DNA from: CAVPUA01 sp963828015
Lineage (GTDB): Bacteria; Actinomycetota; Actinomycetes; Mycobacteriales; Jatrophihabitantaceae
Assembly: GCA_963828015.1 (NCBI GenBank)
Contig: CAWHCD010000002.1
Span: forward strand, 1-64,000
Length of the DNA: 64,000 bases
Reading direction: 5' to 3'
Numbering within the stretch: position 1 is the stretch's first letter; the number at the start of each line of letters is the position of its first letter. The notes below the pieces were generated by a model. It worked only from the letters and a program-made list of their open reading frames with translations, had not been told where the DNA came from and made no database searches. The position numbers and the translations under genes are program-made. Of this stretch, positions 27,178 to 35,741 are shown piece after piece.

Positions 27178-28140
27178 GTGACTGCGCCTTCGGCTTCGCC
27201 GTTCAAACGGATGCGGTTGCGCTACGCGGGCACCTGCCGTGGCTGCGCCACCACCCTGCCAGCAGGGCACATGGCCGTCTACTTCCGCGCAGACAAACAG
27301 GTCGAGTGCATCCCCTGCTTCGAGCAGTCCGCGCACTCGGATGTCACCGTGCAAGCAGACGGGGACCCGACGTTGGCCACGGTGCCGACGCCCGTCGCCA
27401 TCGCCTCCGTCGACGAGCTCCACGCTGATCATTCGCCGTCGCAAACCGCGGATGCCGAACTGAGCGTCGAGGTCCCGTTAGAGGCAGGTACGGCGGGCGG
27501 TTCCGCGCGGCGCGAGCACGAACGCCGCGTTGCCAAACGCGAAGCACGCATCCGGGCTGCGCATCCGCGACTGGGTGGCTTGATCCTGGCGATCTCCGAC
27601 GAGCCGCAGTCGACCACGGCGTGGGAACGTGGCGCGGTGGGGGAGGAGAAGCTCGCCCGCAGCCTCGATGGCCTCGTCGAGCGCGGCGTCCGCGTCCTGC
27701 ATGACCGGCGCATTCCCGGTAGTCGCGCGAACATTGACCACATGGTGGTCGCTCCGGCCGGTGTATTTGTGGTCGACGCCAAGCGCTACAAGGGCAGACC
27801 CCACCTGCGCGTGGCGGGCGGCATCATCCGGGCGCGGGTCGAGACACTCATGGTCGGCGGCCGAGACTGCTCCAAGCTCATCACGGGAATCCAGAAGCAG
27901 GTAGACCTCGTCACCGCCGCACTCACCGCGGCCCGTCTTACTGACCTGCCCCCGGTACGCGGCATGTTGTGTTTCGTCGACGCTGATTGGCCCCTGTTCG
28001 GTGGTGCGTTCACGACGGCCAACATCGAGGTGCTGTGGCCCAAGAAGATCGCCGAGCATGCCCTGGCTGCCAAGGCGCTCACCGCCGACCAGGTGAGGAC
28101 GATCCACGCTGCCCTCGGCGCCCACTTCCCGCAGGCCTGA
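27178..28140 (+). CDS. NERD-domain nuclease with N-terminal zinc-finger-like motif
   Basis: 320 residues from GTG 27178. The N-terminus has two CxxC pairs (CRGC at residues 20-23 and CIPC about 28 residues later), probably a zinc ribbon. A low-complexity linker and an Arg/Glu-rich helix follow. The NERD (nuclease-related) domain occupies about residues 145-300, with WERGAVGEEKLARSL, Asp in ANIDHMVVAPAGV and DAKRYKG as the PD-(D/E)xK-like core. NERD proteins are common near restriction systems and on mobile elements. The DNA-processing role is inferred from the fold. Confidence 0.82.
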   Translation: MTAPSASPFKRMRLRYAGTCRGCATTLPAGHMAVYFRADKQVECIPCFEQSAHSDVTVQADGDPTLATVPTPVAIASVDELHADHSPSQTADAELSVEVPLEAGTAGGSARREHERRVAKREARIRAAHPRLGGLILAISDEPQSTTAWERGAVGEEKLARSLDGLVERGVRVLHDRRIPGSRANIDHMVVAPAGVFVVDAKRYKGRPHLRVAGGIIRARVETLMVGGRDCSKLITGIQKQVDLVTAALTAARLTDLPPVRGMLCFVDADWPLFGGAFTTANIEVLWPKKIAEHALAAKALTADQVRTIHAALGAHFPQA

Positions 28141-28282
28141 TGACTCACCGTCGTCCGAAGAGCGGCTCAAGGTTGCGACGACCGTGGTGGTGAGGCTTCG
28201 ACAGTGCTGCAGGCCGGGACTACTCAGGTAAGAGTGTTAGCGCGTCCGGGTATCGTCGGCCGCCGCCCACGCGGACTCGTCC

Positions 28283-28597
28283 TCATTCAGTGCCGCCGCA
28301 TGCTGGGCTGAGCTCGCGCAGGTCACGGACATGGGTGCTGACTCGCAGGGTGGGTACGCCGTCGCGACGTACGTCGAGCAGCATGCGAAGCGGTCGATCG
28401 AGCTGACATTCGATGAGCTCGATCAGGGTCACTGGTTCGTGGTCACGCCTCAGGGAGGCGATCGCGACCGGCGACAGTCCTGGGGGAGTTCCGGCTCCAG
28501 CGTCGGGCACCCGGGTGACCCTGTGCGCATCGAGATCGACCAGGTAGAGGCTGGTCTCCGTGGTGACCTGCCACCTTCCAGTACGTGGTGTTGGCAT
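28283..28597 (-). CDS. Conserved hypothetical protein
   Basis: 104 residues from ATG 28597. Sequence features are TTETSLYLVDLDAHRVTRVP, an LRRDHEPVTLIELIECQL segment and a C-terminal VPTLRVSTHVRDLREL. It looks like a small alpha/beta protein of unknown function that recurs in actinobacterial mobile DNA. No catalytic motif is apparent. Confidence 0.55.
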   Translation of the reverse strand: MPTPRTGRWQVTTETSLYLVDLDAHRVTRVPDAGAGTPPGLSPVAIASLRRDHEPVTLIELIECQLDRPLRMLLDVRRDGVPTLRVSTHVRDLRELSPACGGTE

Positions 28598-28741
28598 ACG
28601 ATCCCCCGATCGCCGCCGGCCGCCGTTTGCGCCTGCTGGCGACGCTATCGGCTGACACCGACAAGTCCGAGAAACCTTGATAGGCACGTAGTCGGTGAGA
28701 GCGCGACGCGGGGCGGCGGCCTGCGGACGGCAGCAGCGATG

Positions 28742-30025
28742 TCATCGGCTCACCGGCGGGTTCGCCCATAGCGCGCCGAGCGGAACCGCGGTGAGCCGGT
28801 CACCGAAGCTGAGGGTCGACGTTCCCAGATACACCACATAGCCATGCACGAAGTCGCTGCCCAGCTTGGCTTTCAGGCTGTCAAGGTGCTTGAAGTCGCG
28901 ACCGGTAACCGTGAGCGCGGCCTTGACCTCGATGCCGACCACCCGCCCATCCGTGGTCTCGGCGATGACGTCGACCTCGCTGTTGCCATGGCTGTCGCGA
29001 AAGTGGCGCAGCGTTACATCGGTTTCGGCCCAGGTGGACTGCTTGCGCAGCTCGTTGACGACGTAGGTTTCGGCTACGGGGCCGAGTTCACGCGATTCGA
29101 TCCGGCTCAGGCTCTGTTCGTTCACGTTCAGCAGGTGGCAGAGCAGGCCGGTGTCCACGAGGTGCACCTTGGGTCGCCGGACCGCTCGGGCCAGCGGATT
29201 GCGCGACCACGGCCGCAGCCGGTGGATCAGGAAGACCGCGTCCAGCAGCTCGGTGTAGCGCTCCACGGTCGCGCGGGCGACGTCAGCCTTTTCGGCCAGC
29301 GTGGTGACGACGAGTTGCTGTCCGCTCATCGCGGCTAGGCCGCGGAGCACCGCCGCGACTCCACTCGGTTCGTTGATGCGGGCCATCGCTCGAATGTCGC
29401 CATCAACCACTGCTTGGACGTAGGTGGTGAACCACGCGTTGCGGGTGCGTGCACTTTTCAGGCTTACCACTTCGGGGAAGTTGCCGCGGACCATCAGCGC
29501 GAGGTAGTCCTCGCGGGTGTAGGGCTGCCGCCGCAGTCGGCGAATCCGGTCGGCGTCGCCAGCGAACGTGACGTCGAGGAAGTCGCCTCTGGTGCCGGCG
29601 AGTTCGCTCTGACTGAACGGCAGGACCTCCAACACGCCGGCCCGTCCGGCCAGGGATTCGTGCAGGGTGGGATCGGCCAGGAATCGCGTGCTCCCAGCCA
29701 GGACGTACTGACCACGGGCGTTGTCCTTATCGACGGCGGACTTGACCGCCCGCACAAGCGCGTCGCCGCCGCGTTGCACCTCGTCGATGCACAGCGGCCG
29801 CGTGTCCGACCGCACGAACTGCGCGGGATCGTCGAGCGCTGCCCGCAGGTAGACGTCGTCGTCGAGGCTACGTACCTCCCCGTGGCCAGCAGCGACAAGC
29901 TGATGGAGCAGCGTTGTCTTGCCAGCCTGGCGAGGTCCGTTCAGCACAAGCACGCGCAGGCCACCCAGGTACTCGACCGCGCGACCATTGATCTGGCGGC
30001 GGACTTGGTCCTGGGGTGTAACCAC
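28742..30025 (-). CDS. AAA ATPase with DUF4143 domain
   Basis: 427 residues from GTG 30025. The N-terminal AAA_14-type ATPase has Walker A (VLNGPRQAGKTTLLHQL, about residues 26-42) and Walker B (PLCIDEVQRGG), with the sensor-like VLAGSTRFL. The C-terminal DUF4143 domain has YTELLDAVFLIHRLRPWSRN, VHLVDTGLLCHL and, near its end, a PD-(D/E)xK-like core (NSEVDVIAETTDGRVVGIEVK). This family is widespread and its substrates are mostly unknown. It is the last gene before the right end of the element. Confidence 0.85.
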   Translation of the reverse strand: MVTPQDQVRRQINGRAVEYLGGLRVLVLNGPRQAGKTTLLHQLVAAGHGEVRSLDDDVYLRAALDDPAQFVRSDTRPLCIDEVQRGGDALVRAVKSAVDKDNARGQYVLAGSTRFLADPTLHESLAGRAGVLEVLPFSQSELAGTRGDFLDVTFAGDADRIRRLRRQPYTREDYLALMVRGNFPEVVSLKSARTRNAWFTTYVQAVVDGDIRAMARINEPSGVAAVLRGLAAMSGQQLVVTTLAEKADVARATVERYTELLDAVFLIHRLRPWSRNPLARAVRRPKVHLVDTGLLCHLLNVNEQSLSRIESRELGPVAETYVVNELRKQSTWAETDVTLRHFRDSHGNSEVDVIAETTDGRVVGIEVKAALTVTGRDFKHLDSLKAKLGSDFVHGYVVYLGTSTLSFGDRLTAVPLGALWANPPVSR

Positions 30026-30343
30026 TTCACGACGGTAGCATCCCGCCGGCTCTTCGGCTTACAAACTCCCGATGCTTCCTATAGCAAATCCCTGAACCTT
30101 CGCTTGCTAAATCCCTGAGACTTCGCCACCATCCACCTGACGTCAGACCTGGGTGTTCGGCCCGGCGTGATGGCTACGCGGATGATCTCCGTTAGTCCGC
30201 AAACAGTCCGCAAGAAGTCCGCAAGACGTCCAACACTAGCGGGTTTCAGTCATCGTCAACCAACGCATGAAGCCCAGCAAATACGGGCCCTCGAGGCACT
30301 TGATGGCCGATTTTTGGGACATCCGAAAACGCCCAAACTCGTC
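30026..30343. other. Non-coding right end of the element
   Basis: No gene is supported. The stretch holds a direct repeat (AAATCCCTGA at about 30087-30096 and 30109-30118) and the AGTCCGCA iterons listed separately, then leads into attR. Confidence 0.5.
30194..30223. repeat. Right-end iterons AGTCCGCA at 11-bp period
   Basis: AGTCCGCA occurs at 30194-30201, 30205-30212 and 30216-30223, each 11 bp from the next, followed by a degenerate ACGTCC. The octamer, orientation and period match the left-end copies. They are candidate arm sites for integrase or excisionase. Confidence 0.65.
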
Positions 30344-30388
30344 CTGGCAGTGTGGGGGTCAGGGGTTCGAGTCGCCTCAGCTCCACCC
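30344..30388. other. attR: right attachment site, truncated tRNA-Ala copy
   Basis: A 45-bp copy of the tRNA-Ala 3' half without the 5' half, so it is not a functional tRNA. It differs from attL at one position (30374), inside what would be the T-stem. Confidence 0.88.
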
Positions 30389-30621
30389 TCAGTTCCACTC
30401 TAATTTCCTGGCCCATTTTGGTGAGTCCGATTCGCCCGATTAGATCGCGTAACTCGAGGTCATCTGCGCGCGTTCGCGGAGGTGATTCGGTGCGCGGCCG
30501 CAGCAGAGGCCCGGGCGATTTTGTCGTCTCGCGATTTCCTGTTGGCTAGTTGTCGGCTGGGTACGCGCGCAGGTGAGCTGCGCGCCAAGGGCGCCGTGCT
30601 CGGATGCGGCGCTCACTTCTG

Positions 30622-31161
30622 TCACGGTTTCGTCGAGCTGTTTGGCGACTTGGGCTTTGGTGAATCGGGATTCGCTTGTCGTCGGCGCGCCGGTGGGGCT
30701 AGGTACGCGGCGAGGGTGCGGGTGTGTTCGTCGGTGAGTGCAGCCCGCAATACTGAGTCCGCCGCGGTTAGCTGTTCGAGCGTGACGCGCTGCGCGAGGG
30801 AGTGGTTCAACTCGTCGATGACCTCGACGAGAGCGCTGGCGTAGGCGCGGCCGGCGGCGGTGAGCTGGACGTTGAGTTGGCGCCCGTCCTTTTCATCGCG
30901 CACAGCTTGGGCGAGTCCGCGTGCTTCCAATCCAGTCACTAGCTTGCGTGCGGCCTGACGACTCACGCCGAGCGCGTCGCCCAACCGCCCGATCGAGACC
31001 GGCCCTTGACGTCGCAGCAGACGCACTGCGGCGGGATCGCTGCGCCGGTAACCGGTATAACCACGGCGCTCGAGCTCGGCGGCCATCTGGGTGACCCAGC
31101 TTTGCCGAGCGAGCGCGAGCAGATCACCGAAGCGGTATCTCTTAGTTGACGGTTTGCTCAT
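30622..31161 (-). CDS. MarR-family transcriptional regulator
   Basis: 179 residues from ATG 31161. The winged-helix region is DPAAVRLLRRQGPVSIGRLG, then GVSRQAARKLVTGLEARGLA and the wing DEKDGRQLNVQLTAAG, flanked by dimerisation helices; the C-terminus is Pro/Ser/Lys-rich. It is divergent from the DUF3089 lipoprotein with only 22 bp between the starts, so it probably controls both through palindromes in that gap. Confidence 0.85.
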   Translation of the reverse strand: MSKPSTKRYRFGDLLALARQSWVTQMAAELERRGYTGYRRSDPAAVRLLRRQGPVSIGRLGDALGVSRQAARKLVTGLEARGLAQAVRDEKDGRQLNVQLTAAGRAYASALVEVIDELNHSLAQRVTLEQLTAADSVLRAALTDEHTRTLAAYLAPPARRRQANPDSPKPKSPNSSTKP

Positions 31162-31171
31162 CGCAGTGTCA

Positions 31172-31198
31172 GCATACCCAATTATGCAACCATGTTGC
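31172..31198. promoter_or_regulatory. Operator palindromes between MarR and DUF3089 genes
   Basis: GCATA-N6-TATGC (31172-31187) overlaps GCAAC-CAT-GTTGC (31186-31198). The position between closely spaced divergent starts fits a MarR dimer site. Confidence 0.5.
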
Positions 31199-32368
31199 CT
31201 ATCACTGCTCCGCCACAAACGTCCAACAGCACGGCAGCTTGTGGCCGCACTTGTCGCACTCCTCGCGATGCTGGTGGCCGGCTGCGGTGCCGCCGGACAC
31301 GCGTCCCGCCCGACTACCAGCAACGGTGGTCCGTCGGAATCGACGGTCTGGTTATGCCGCCCCGGGCAGGTGAGCGACCCATGCACAACCCCGCTGTCGG
31401 CCACGTCGGTGCCCGCCAGTGGTGCGCGCACGATCGAGACGGCGACCGATGACCCGAACCCTTCTGCCGATTGCTTCTACGTCTATCCGACCGTGAGTAC
31501 GGAAGCGTCGGACAACTCCGACCTGCGGGTCCAGCCAGCTGAACGGGATGCGGCCATCGCCCAGGCGGCCCGGTTCTCCAGTGCGTGCCGCGTCTGGGCG
31601 CCGATGTACCGGCAACGCACCGAAGCATCCTTGGCGAAGGGACTCGGTAACGATCCCACGGCTGACACTGTGGCCTACCAGAGCCTCCTGGCGGCCTGGA
31701 GCGATTACCTGGCCCACGACAACGACGGACGACCAGTCGTGTTCATCGGTCATTCGCAGGGGGCCGCCATGCTGATCCGACTGCTCGCCAGCCAGGTCGA
31801 CCCCGACCCGGCCCTGCGGGCGCGCACCGTGCTGGCCATCCTCGCCGGCGGCAACGTCACGGTCCCCACCGGCTCGACGGTCGGCGCCACCTTCGCGCAA
31901 CTGCCGCTGTGCACCACCGCCGGGCAGGATGGCTGCGTCATCGCGTACTCGAGCTTCCCCACCCAGCCTCCGCCCGGGTCCGACTTCGGGCGACCCGGCC
32001 AGGGCGTAAGCCTGCAGTCCGGGCAGCGGGCCACCGCCGGTCTCCAGGTCGCCTGCGTCAACCCAGCCAGCCTCGGCGGCGGCACCGCGGACCTCACCCC
32101 CTACTTCCTCACCGCCACCTCGACCCCGCCCGCCCCGGCCATCGCGACCACCTGGGTCACCTACCCCGACCTCTACGCCGCCACCTGCCACAGCGCCGAC
32201 GGGGCGAGCTGGCTGCAAATCAGTATCCAGACGACCGGGGGACGACCCGTCGTTTCAGAAAAGCTCGGTCCCCGGTGGGGCTACCACGACGACGACATCA
32301 ACCTCGCGCTCGGCGACCTCGTCACCGACACACGCGCCGCAATAACCACTTACCAGCAATCCCACTGA
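31184..32368 (+). CDS. DUF3089 alpha/beta-hydrolase-like lipoprotein
   Basis: 394 residues from ATG 31184, which lies inside the operator; a later in-frame start before the signal peptide is possible. A signal peptide ends in a lipobox (ALLAMLVAGC), so it is a lipid-anchored extracytoplasmic protein. The hydrolase domain starts CFYVYPTVSTE and has the nucleophile elbow GHSQGAAM. It continues through NPASLGGG and YPDLYAATC. It is probably an esterase or lipase; the substrate is unknown. Confidence 0.8.
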   Translation: MQPCCLSLLRHKRPTARQLVAALVALLAMLVAGCGAAGHASRPTTSNGGPSESTVWLCRPGQVSDPCTTPLSATSVPASGARTIETATDDPNPSADCFYVYPTVSTEASDNSDLRVQPAERDAAIAQAARFSSACRVWAPMYRQRTEASLAKGLGNDPTADTVAYQSLLAAWSDYLAHDNDGRPVVFIGHSQGAAMLIRLLASQVDPDPALRARTVLAILAGGNVTVPTGSTVGATFAQLPLCTTAGQDGCVIAYSSFPTQPPPGSDFGRPGQGVSLQSGQRATAGLQVACVNPASLGGGTADLTPYFLTATSTPPAPAIATTWVTYPDLYAATCHSADGASWLQISIQTTGGRPVVSEKLGPRWGYHDDDINLALGDLVTDTRAAITTYQQSH

Positions 32369-32499
32369 GCCGTTCGCGCGGTGACTGCTGCACAAGTGTC
32401 GTGCGCTATCCGCGGCGCAAGGGAACAGCACTACCCGCGCCGGTGACGCCCACCTGCTTTAAGTAAACAAAGATCAATATTCGTTGCTAAGATGGTGAC

Positions 32500-33714
32500 G
32501 TGAGTATCGGTACTGCTGGCTCTGCGAAGGCATCGTGGCCCGCAGTGGGGAGCGAGGAGCTCGACTGGGCGCCGACTCAGACCTACGCCGTTCCCTTGGG
32601 GCAGGCACGCCGCCAAACCGGACAATATAAGGCGTCGGTGCTCCCGAAGATCGCCACGCTGCCTGACGTGCCTCTTTCAGCGGCGACGCGATCCCTGGCC
32701 ACCGAGGCTGCCACGGAGATCGCCCGCTTCGACGCCGAGGTCGGTGCCGACATCGCTCCCTTCTCGGCGATCCTTCTCCGGAGCGAATCAGTGGCATCGT
32801 CTCGGATCGAGAACCTCACTGCGTCGGCGAAGGCGATAGCGCTCGCCGAGTTGGGCGACACCAGTCGCGAAAACGCCACAGTGATCGTCGCTAACACGAC
32901 GGCAATGCGGGCCGCCGTCACGCTCGCGGACTCCCTGGATGGCGATGCGATCCTGGCGATCCACCTTGCGCTCCTCGGCGGCTCCCATCCTGAGTGGGCG
33001 GGCAAATGGCGAGACGTCCAGAACTGGGTCGGGGGATCTGACTGGTCGCCGCACGGCGCACTGTTCGTCCCGCCCCACCCCGACCGGGTACCAGCCGCGA
33101 TCGCCGATCTCGAAAAATTCCTGATTCGCAATGATCTTCCGCCCTTAATCCAAGCCGCGATCGCACACGCTCAGTTTGAGACCATCCATCCATTTCCGGA
33201 CGGGAACGGTCGCACCGGACGAGCCCTGATCCACAGCCTGCTACGGGCAAAGGATCTGACTCGCCGGGTAACTGTGCCCGTCTCGGCTGGCTTACTGGCC
33301 GATACGGAGGCCTATTTCGACGCGCTCACTGGGTATCGAGAAGGCGACCCCGAACCAATCGTTGAGCGACTATCGAATGCGACGTTCGCTGCGGTTAACA
33401 ACGGTCGCGCGCTCGTGGATGAGCTGAAAGCGCTGCGCGAAGAATGGAACGGGGTGATCGGCGCTCGACGCGGAGCAGCCGCATGGCGAGTCGCCGACCT
33501 ACTGCTTAGCCAGCCAGTCGTGGATTCGCCCCTCGTCCAGCACCAGCTTGAGGTGACGGCCCCCGCTGCGCTCCGTGCGATTGAGCAACTTGTCGAGGCA
33601 GGAGTGCTAACGAAGGTCTCGGGACGTCAACGCTACCGCCGCTACGGCGCTCCCCGGGTTCTGGCGGCACTCGACGCATTCGCCTCGCGCGCCGGCCGCC
33701 GCGGTGGTATTTGA
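32500..33714 (+). CDS. Fic family AMP-transferase-like protein
   Basis: 404 residues from GTG 32500. The Fic core motif is complete: FETIHPFPDGNGRTGRALIH. An N-terminal inhibitory motif (SSRIEN, S-x-x-x-E-N) about 110 residues upstream marks the class II, self-inhibited type. A C-terminal winged-helix-like domain (LEVTAPAALRAIEQLVEAGV, then RYRRYGAPRVL) is typical of housekeeping Fic proteins. It likely modifies a protein by AMP transfer. It stands alone just outside the mobile element and ends at a TCGTGGCCACGA palindrome (33718-33729). Confidence 0.9.
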   Translation: MSIGTAGSAKASWPAVGSEELDWAPTQTYAVPLGQARRQTGQYKASVLPKIATLPDVPLSAATRSLATEAATEIARFDAEVGADIAPFSAILLRSESVASSRIENLTASAKAIALAELGDTSRENATVIVANTTAMRAAVTLADSLDGDAILAIHLALLGGSHPEWAGKWRDVQNWVGGSDWSPHGALFVPPHPDRVPAAIADLEKFLIRNDLPPLIQAAIAHAQFETIHPFPDGNGRTGRALIHSLLRAKDLTRRVTVPVSAGLLADTEAYFDALTGYREGDPEPIVERLSNATFAAVNNGRALVDELKALREEWNGVIGARRGAAAWRVADLLLSQPVVDSPLVQHQLEVTAPAALRAIEQLVEAGVLTKVSGRQRYRRYGAPRVLAALDAFASRAGRRGGI

Positions 33715-33753
33715 ACGTCGTGGCCACGATGAGGGGCGCGCGTTTGCCGCTTC

Positions 33754-34482
33754 CTACCTCATTAGCTCGACCCACCGAGTGCTGGTCTCGAGGGAGCCGA
33801 GGACTTCGAGGTCCTGCGGTCGTCGGTTGGTGAGCCAGAGCAATAGGTCGGAGCGAGTACCGCGGATGGCGGTGTCGGCCTTGCGGTGTTGGGGGGTCGC
33901 TGCTCCGCCGTTGTCAAGGTCGATGAACCATTCAAGGGGGCCGTCGGTGGCATGTAGGTGCACGGTCCCGGCCAGATCGACGGCGCCCGCCTTGGCGAGC
34001 ATGTTGGGCAGGAACTCGGTGAGGAATTCCTCCACGCCGGCGCCGGCGATCTCAGCGTTGAGGGCTGGGGGAGGGACGGCTGGGTCGGCGGCGTGTTGGG
34101 CGTCCCAGCGATGGATCGCGACCTCGACGGCCAGGCGCCGTACCCACCAGGCGACGCGGTGATCTTCGAGGCTGGAGAACGTCCAGGTGTCCGTCTCTGG
34201 ATCGGTGGTCGTCAGGACGTGGAGAGTCTGGTCGAGCTGCAGGAGATACCACGGCGGGAGCTCCGTGACCTCGGTCGGTGCCGGGTCAAGCGTGCGTCGA
34301 CTGACTTGCTGTCTGGTGGTCACGATCGCGGCCATCCAGGCGAAGATGCCGCCGGTGTGACGAACGAGCTGTGCTTGATCCCAGTCCGGACAGTGTGGGA
34401 CGGGCCGATGCCAGTCGCTCGACGCGGCAGCCAGCAGGGCGATCGCATCGGCCCGCGTGTCGGCGAGGATCTCCACGCGCAT
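33754..34482 (-). CDS. Mycothiol-dependent maleylpyruvate isomerase-like protein (MDMPI)
   Basis: 242 residues from ATG 34482. The N-terminal MDMPI/DinB-like four-helix domain has HCPDWDQAQLVRHTGGIF with its metal-site His. The middle has VRRLAVEVAIHRWDAQHA, typical of the TIGR03083 family. A C-terminal MDMPI_C domain (LAGTVHLHATDG, SDLLLWLTNRR) completes it. These proteins use mycothiol or are related to such enzymes. The substrate here is unknown. Confidence 0.82.
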   Translation of the reverse strand: MRVEILADTRADAIALLAAASSDWHRPVPHCPDWDQAQLVRHTGGIFAWMAAIVTTRQQVSRRTLDPAPTEVTELPPWYLLQLDQTLHVLTTTDPETDTWTFSSLEDHRVAWWVRRLAVEVAIHRWDAQHAADPAVPPPALNAEIAGAGVEEFLTEFLPNMLAKAGAVDLAGTVHLHATDGPLEWFIDLDNGGAATPQHRKADTAIRGTRSDLLLWLTNRRPQDLEVLGSLETSTRWVELMR

Positions 34483-34541
34483 AGGTAAGTCTGGCACGGC
34501 GCCGAAGCCTCCAGGCGTGTGCGAGGCGCAGGATTGCCTAC

Positions 34542-35579
34542 TTAGTGCTGGGATTTCTTTGGTCGGGTGATTGTGGTTGGGCCGCGGGGGGTGGCTTGGG
34601 GTCCGGTGACCGGGCCGCAGCGGGTCGAGGTCGTCAGGCACGCGGTGACATCGGCGGTGAGGGTGGCTTGGTTCCAGCCGTTGATGAAGTCGACGTGTTC
34701 GGTGTTGGTCGAGCCTTGCATTGTTGGGGTCATCGAGACGGTGAGGTTGGCCGCGCTCGAGGTCGGGTAGTTGACGTGGAACACGATCTGCGGGATCTGG
34801 ATCGGGTGCGAGCTGGGGCAGCCGTTGTCGGTGCGGTAGACGACGTTGGTCTGACCGGCACCGGTGAGCGTGTGTCCGTCCCAGCAGGAGGGGAAGGTCA
34901 CGACGAGTCGCAGGTCGGAACCGGCGGCGCAGTCGTGCGGAGTTGCGGTTGCTTTCGCCGGGGCGAGCTGGTTGCTGCAGGTCCAGGCGACGACGCTGGT
35001 CGATTGGGGTGCGGTCGCGGCTTCGTTGCCGGCGATCATCTGTAGTCCGACCGGGACGGTCTGGACGGCAGCGGTGTCCTTGACCGGCCGGCGCCAGTAG
35101 ATCAGTGCCGTGCCAGGCGTGAGCGCGTTTCCGTTCTGATAGACGACGGGCGTCCAGTAGGCCGAGGCGTCGGCGGTCGTGCTGCAGGTTGTCTTGCCTC
35201 CGAGCAGGGACTTCGCGGTCGAGGAGGCGGAGGTGGTCGTGTTGCCGTAGAAGTTGTGGTGCATCGCGGCGCCGGCCTGGTTCGGGGCGAGGATCGGGTC
35301 GTCGGCCGCTTCGTGGCTGTAGCCACATCGGTCGGTGAAGATGCCCGGTTGGCCCGCGCCGGTCGGGAATCCGGACGTCGACACCGAACCTGACGCCGCA
35401 CTCGGTGATGTCGACGGTGCCGCGGAGCCGGAGGTTTGACTCCCCACGGCAGCGGCGGTGAGGCCACCGCCCACCGCGAGCACGCACAGAGCGCCGACAC
35501 CGATCAGCAGAACCCGCCGCCGTCGCTGGGGCCGGAGGAAGTCCCGCACACGCGCCATCACACGGTCTCTCGTTGCCAT
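34542..35579 (-). CDS. DUF1996 secreted/membrane-anchored protein
   Basis: 345 residues from ATG 35579. A basic N-terminus and one membrane or signal helix (VLLIGVGALCVLAVGGGLTA) are followed by a Ser/Thr linker. The DUF1996 domain covers about residues 85-320: DPILAPNQAGAAMHHNFYGN, WTPVVYQNG, FPSCWDGHTLTG and GCPSSHPIQIPQIVFHVNY with conserved Cys. It is exported. In fungi and actinomycetes such domains accompany secreted carbohydrate-related proteins, but the activity is unknown. Confidence 0.82.
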   Translation of the reverse strand: MATRDRVMARVRDFLRPQRRRRVLLIGVGALCVLAVGGGLTAAAVGSQTSGSAAPSTSPSAASGSVSTSGFPTGAGQPGIFTDRCGYSHEAADDPILAPNQAGAAMHHNFYGNTTTSASSTAKSLLGGKTTCSTTADASAYWTPVVYQNGNALTPGTALIYWRRPVKDTAAVQTVPVGLQMIAGNEAATAPQSTSVVAWTCSNQLAPAKATATPHDCAAGSDLRLVVTFPSCWDGHTLTGAGQTNVVYRTDNGCPSSHPIQIPQIVFHVNYPTSSAANLTVSMTPTMQGSTNTEHVDFINGWNQATLTADVTACLTTSTRCGPVTGPQATPRGPTTITRPKKSQH

Positions 35580-35741
35580 GACCCCAGCATCGACCGACAA
35601 CGCCAACCGTTGGTTCGACGCAGATCAGGATCCTGTACGGGCCACTATCCGGCCAGGCCCGCCCCGCCGCAGAGCTGCCCGTCGGGCCCGAAGCCAGACG
35701 CGACGGGGTGTGCGTCGTCAGAGGGGCTGTTAGCGGAGCGG

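Larger units (their letters stand above)
9158..30388. mobile_element. Integrative mobilizable element in tRNA-Ala
   Basis: About 21.2 kb bounded by 45-bp direct repeats: the 3' half of tRNA-Ala (9158-9202) and a copy at 30344-30388 with a single mismatch. It contains a tyrosine integrase, an excisionase-like HTH protein, a MobF relaxase with candidate oriT, and defence-type cargo (type I R-M, PIN toxin pair, NTase-phosphoesterase pair, DUF4062, NERD, DUF4143 ATPase). No type IV secretion genes, FtsK/TraB translocase or replication gene is seen. It therefore looks mobilizable rather than self-conjugative. Integrase and relaxase each carry one frameshift, so current mobility is uncertain. Confidence 0.9.

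Noticed and set aside
30344..30388. A second complete tRNA-Ala gene
   Set aside because: Only the 3' half is present; the acceptor 5' strand and D-arm are absent, so it is attR.
30482..30844. Plus-strand frame near the right end of the element
   Set aside because: It overlaps the MarR gene on the other strand, shows no domain and has no convincing start signal.
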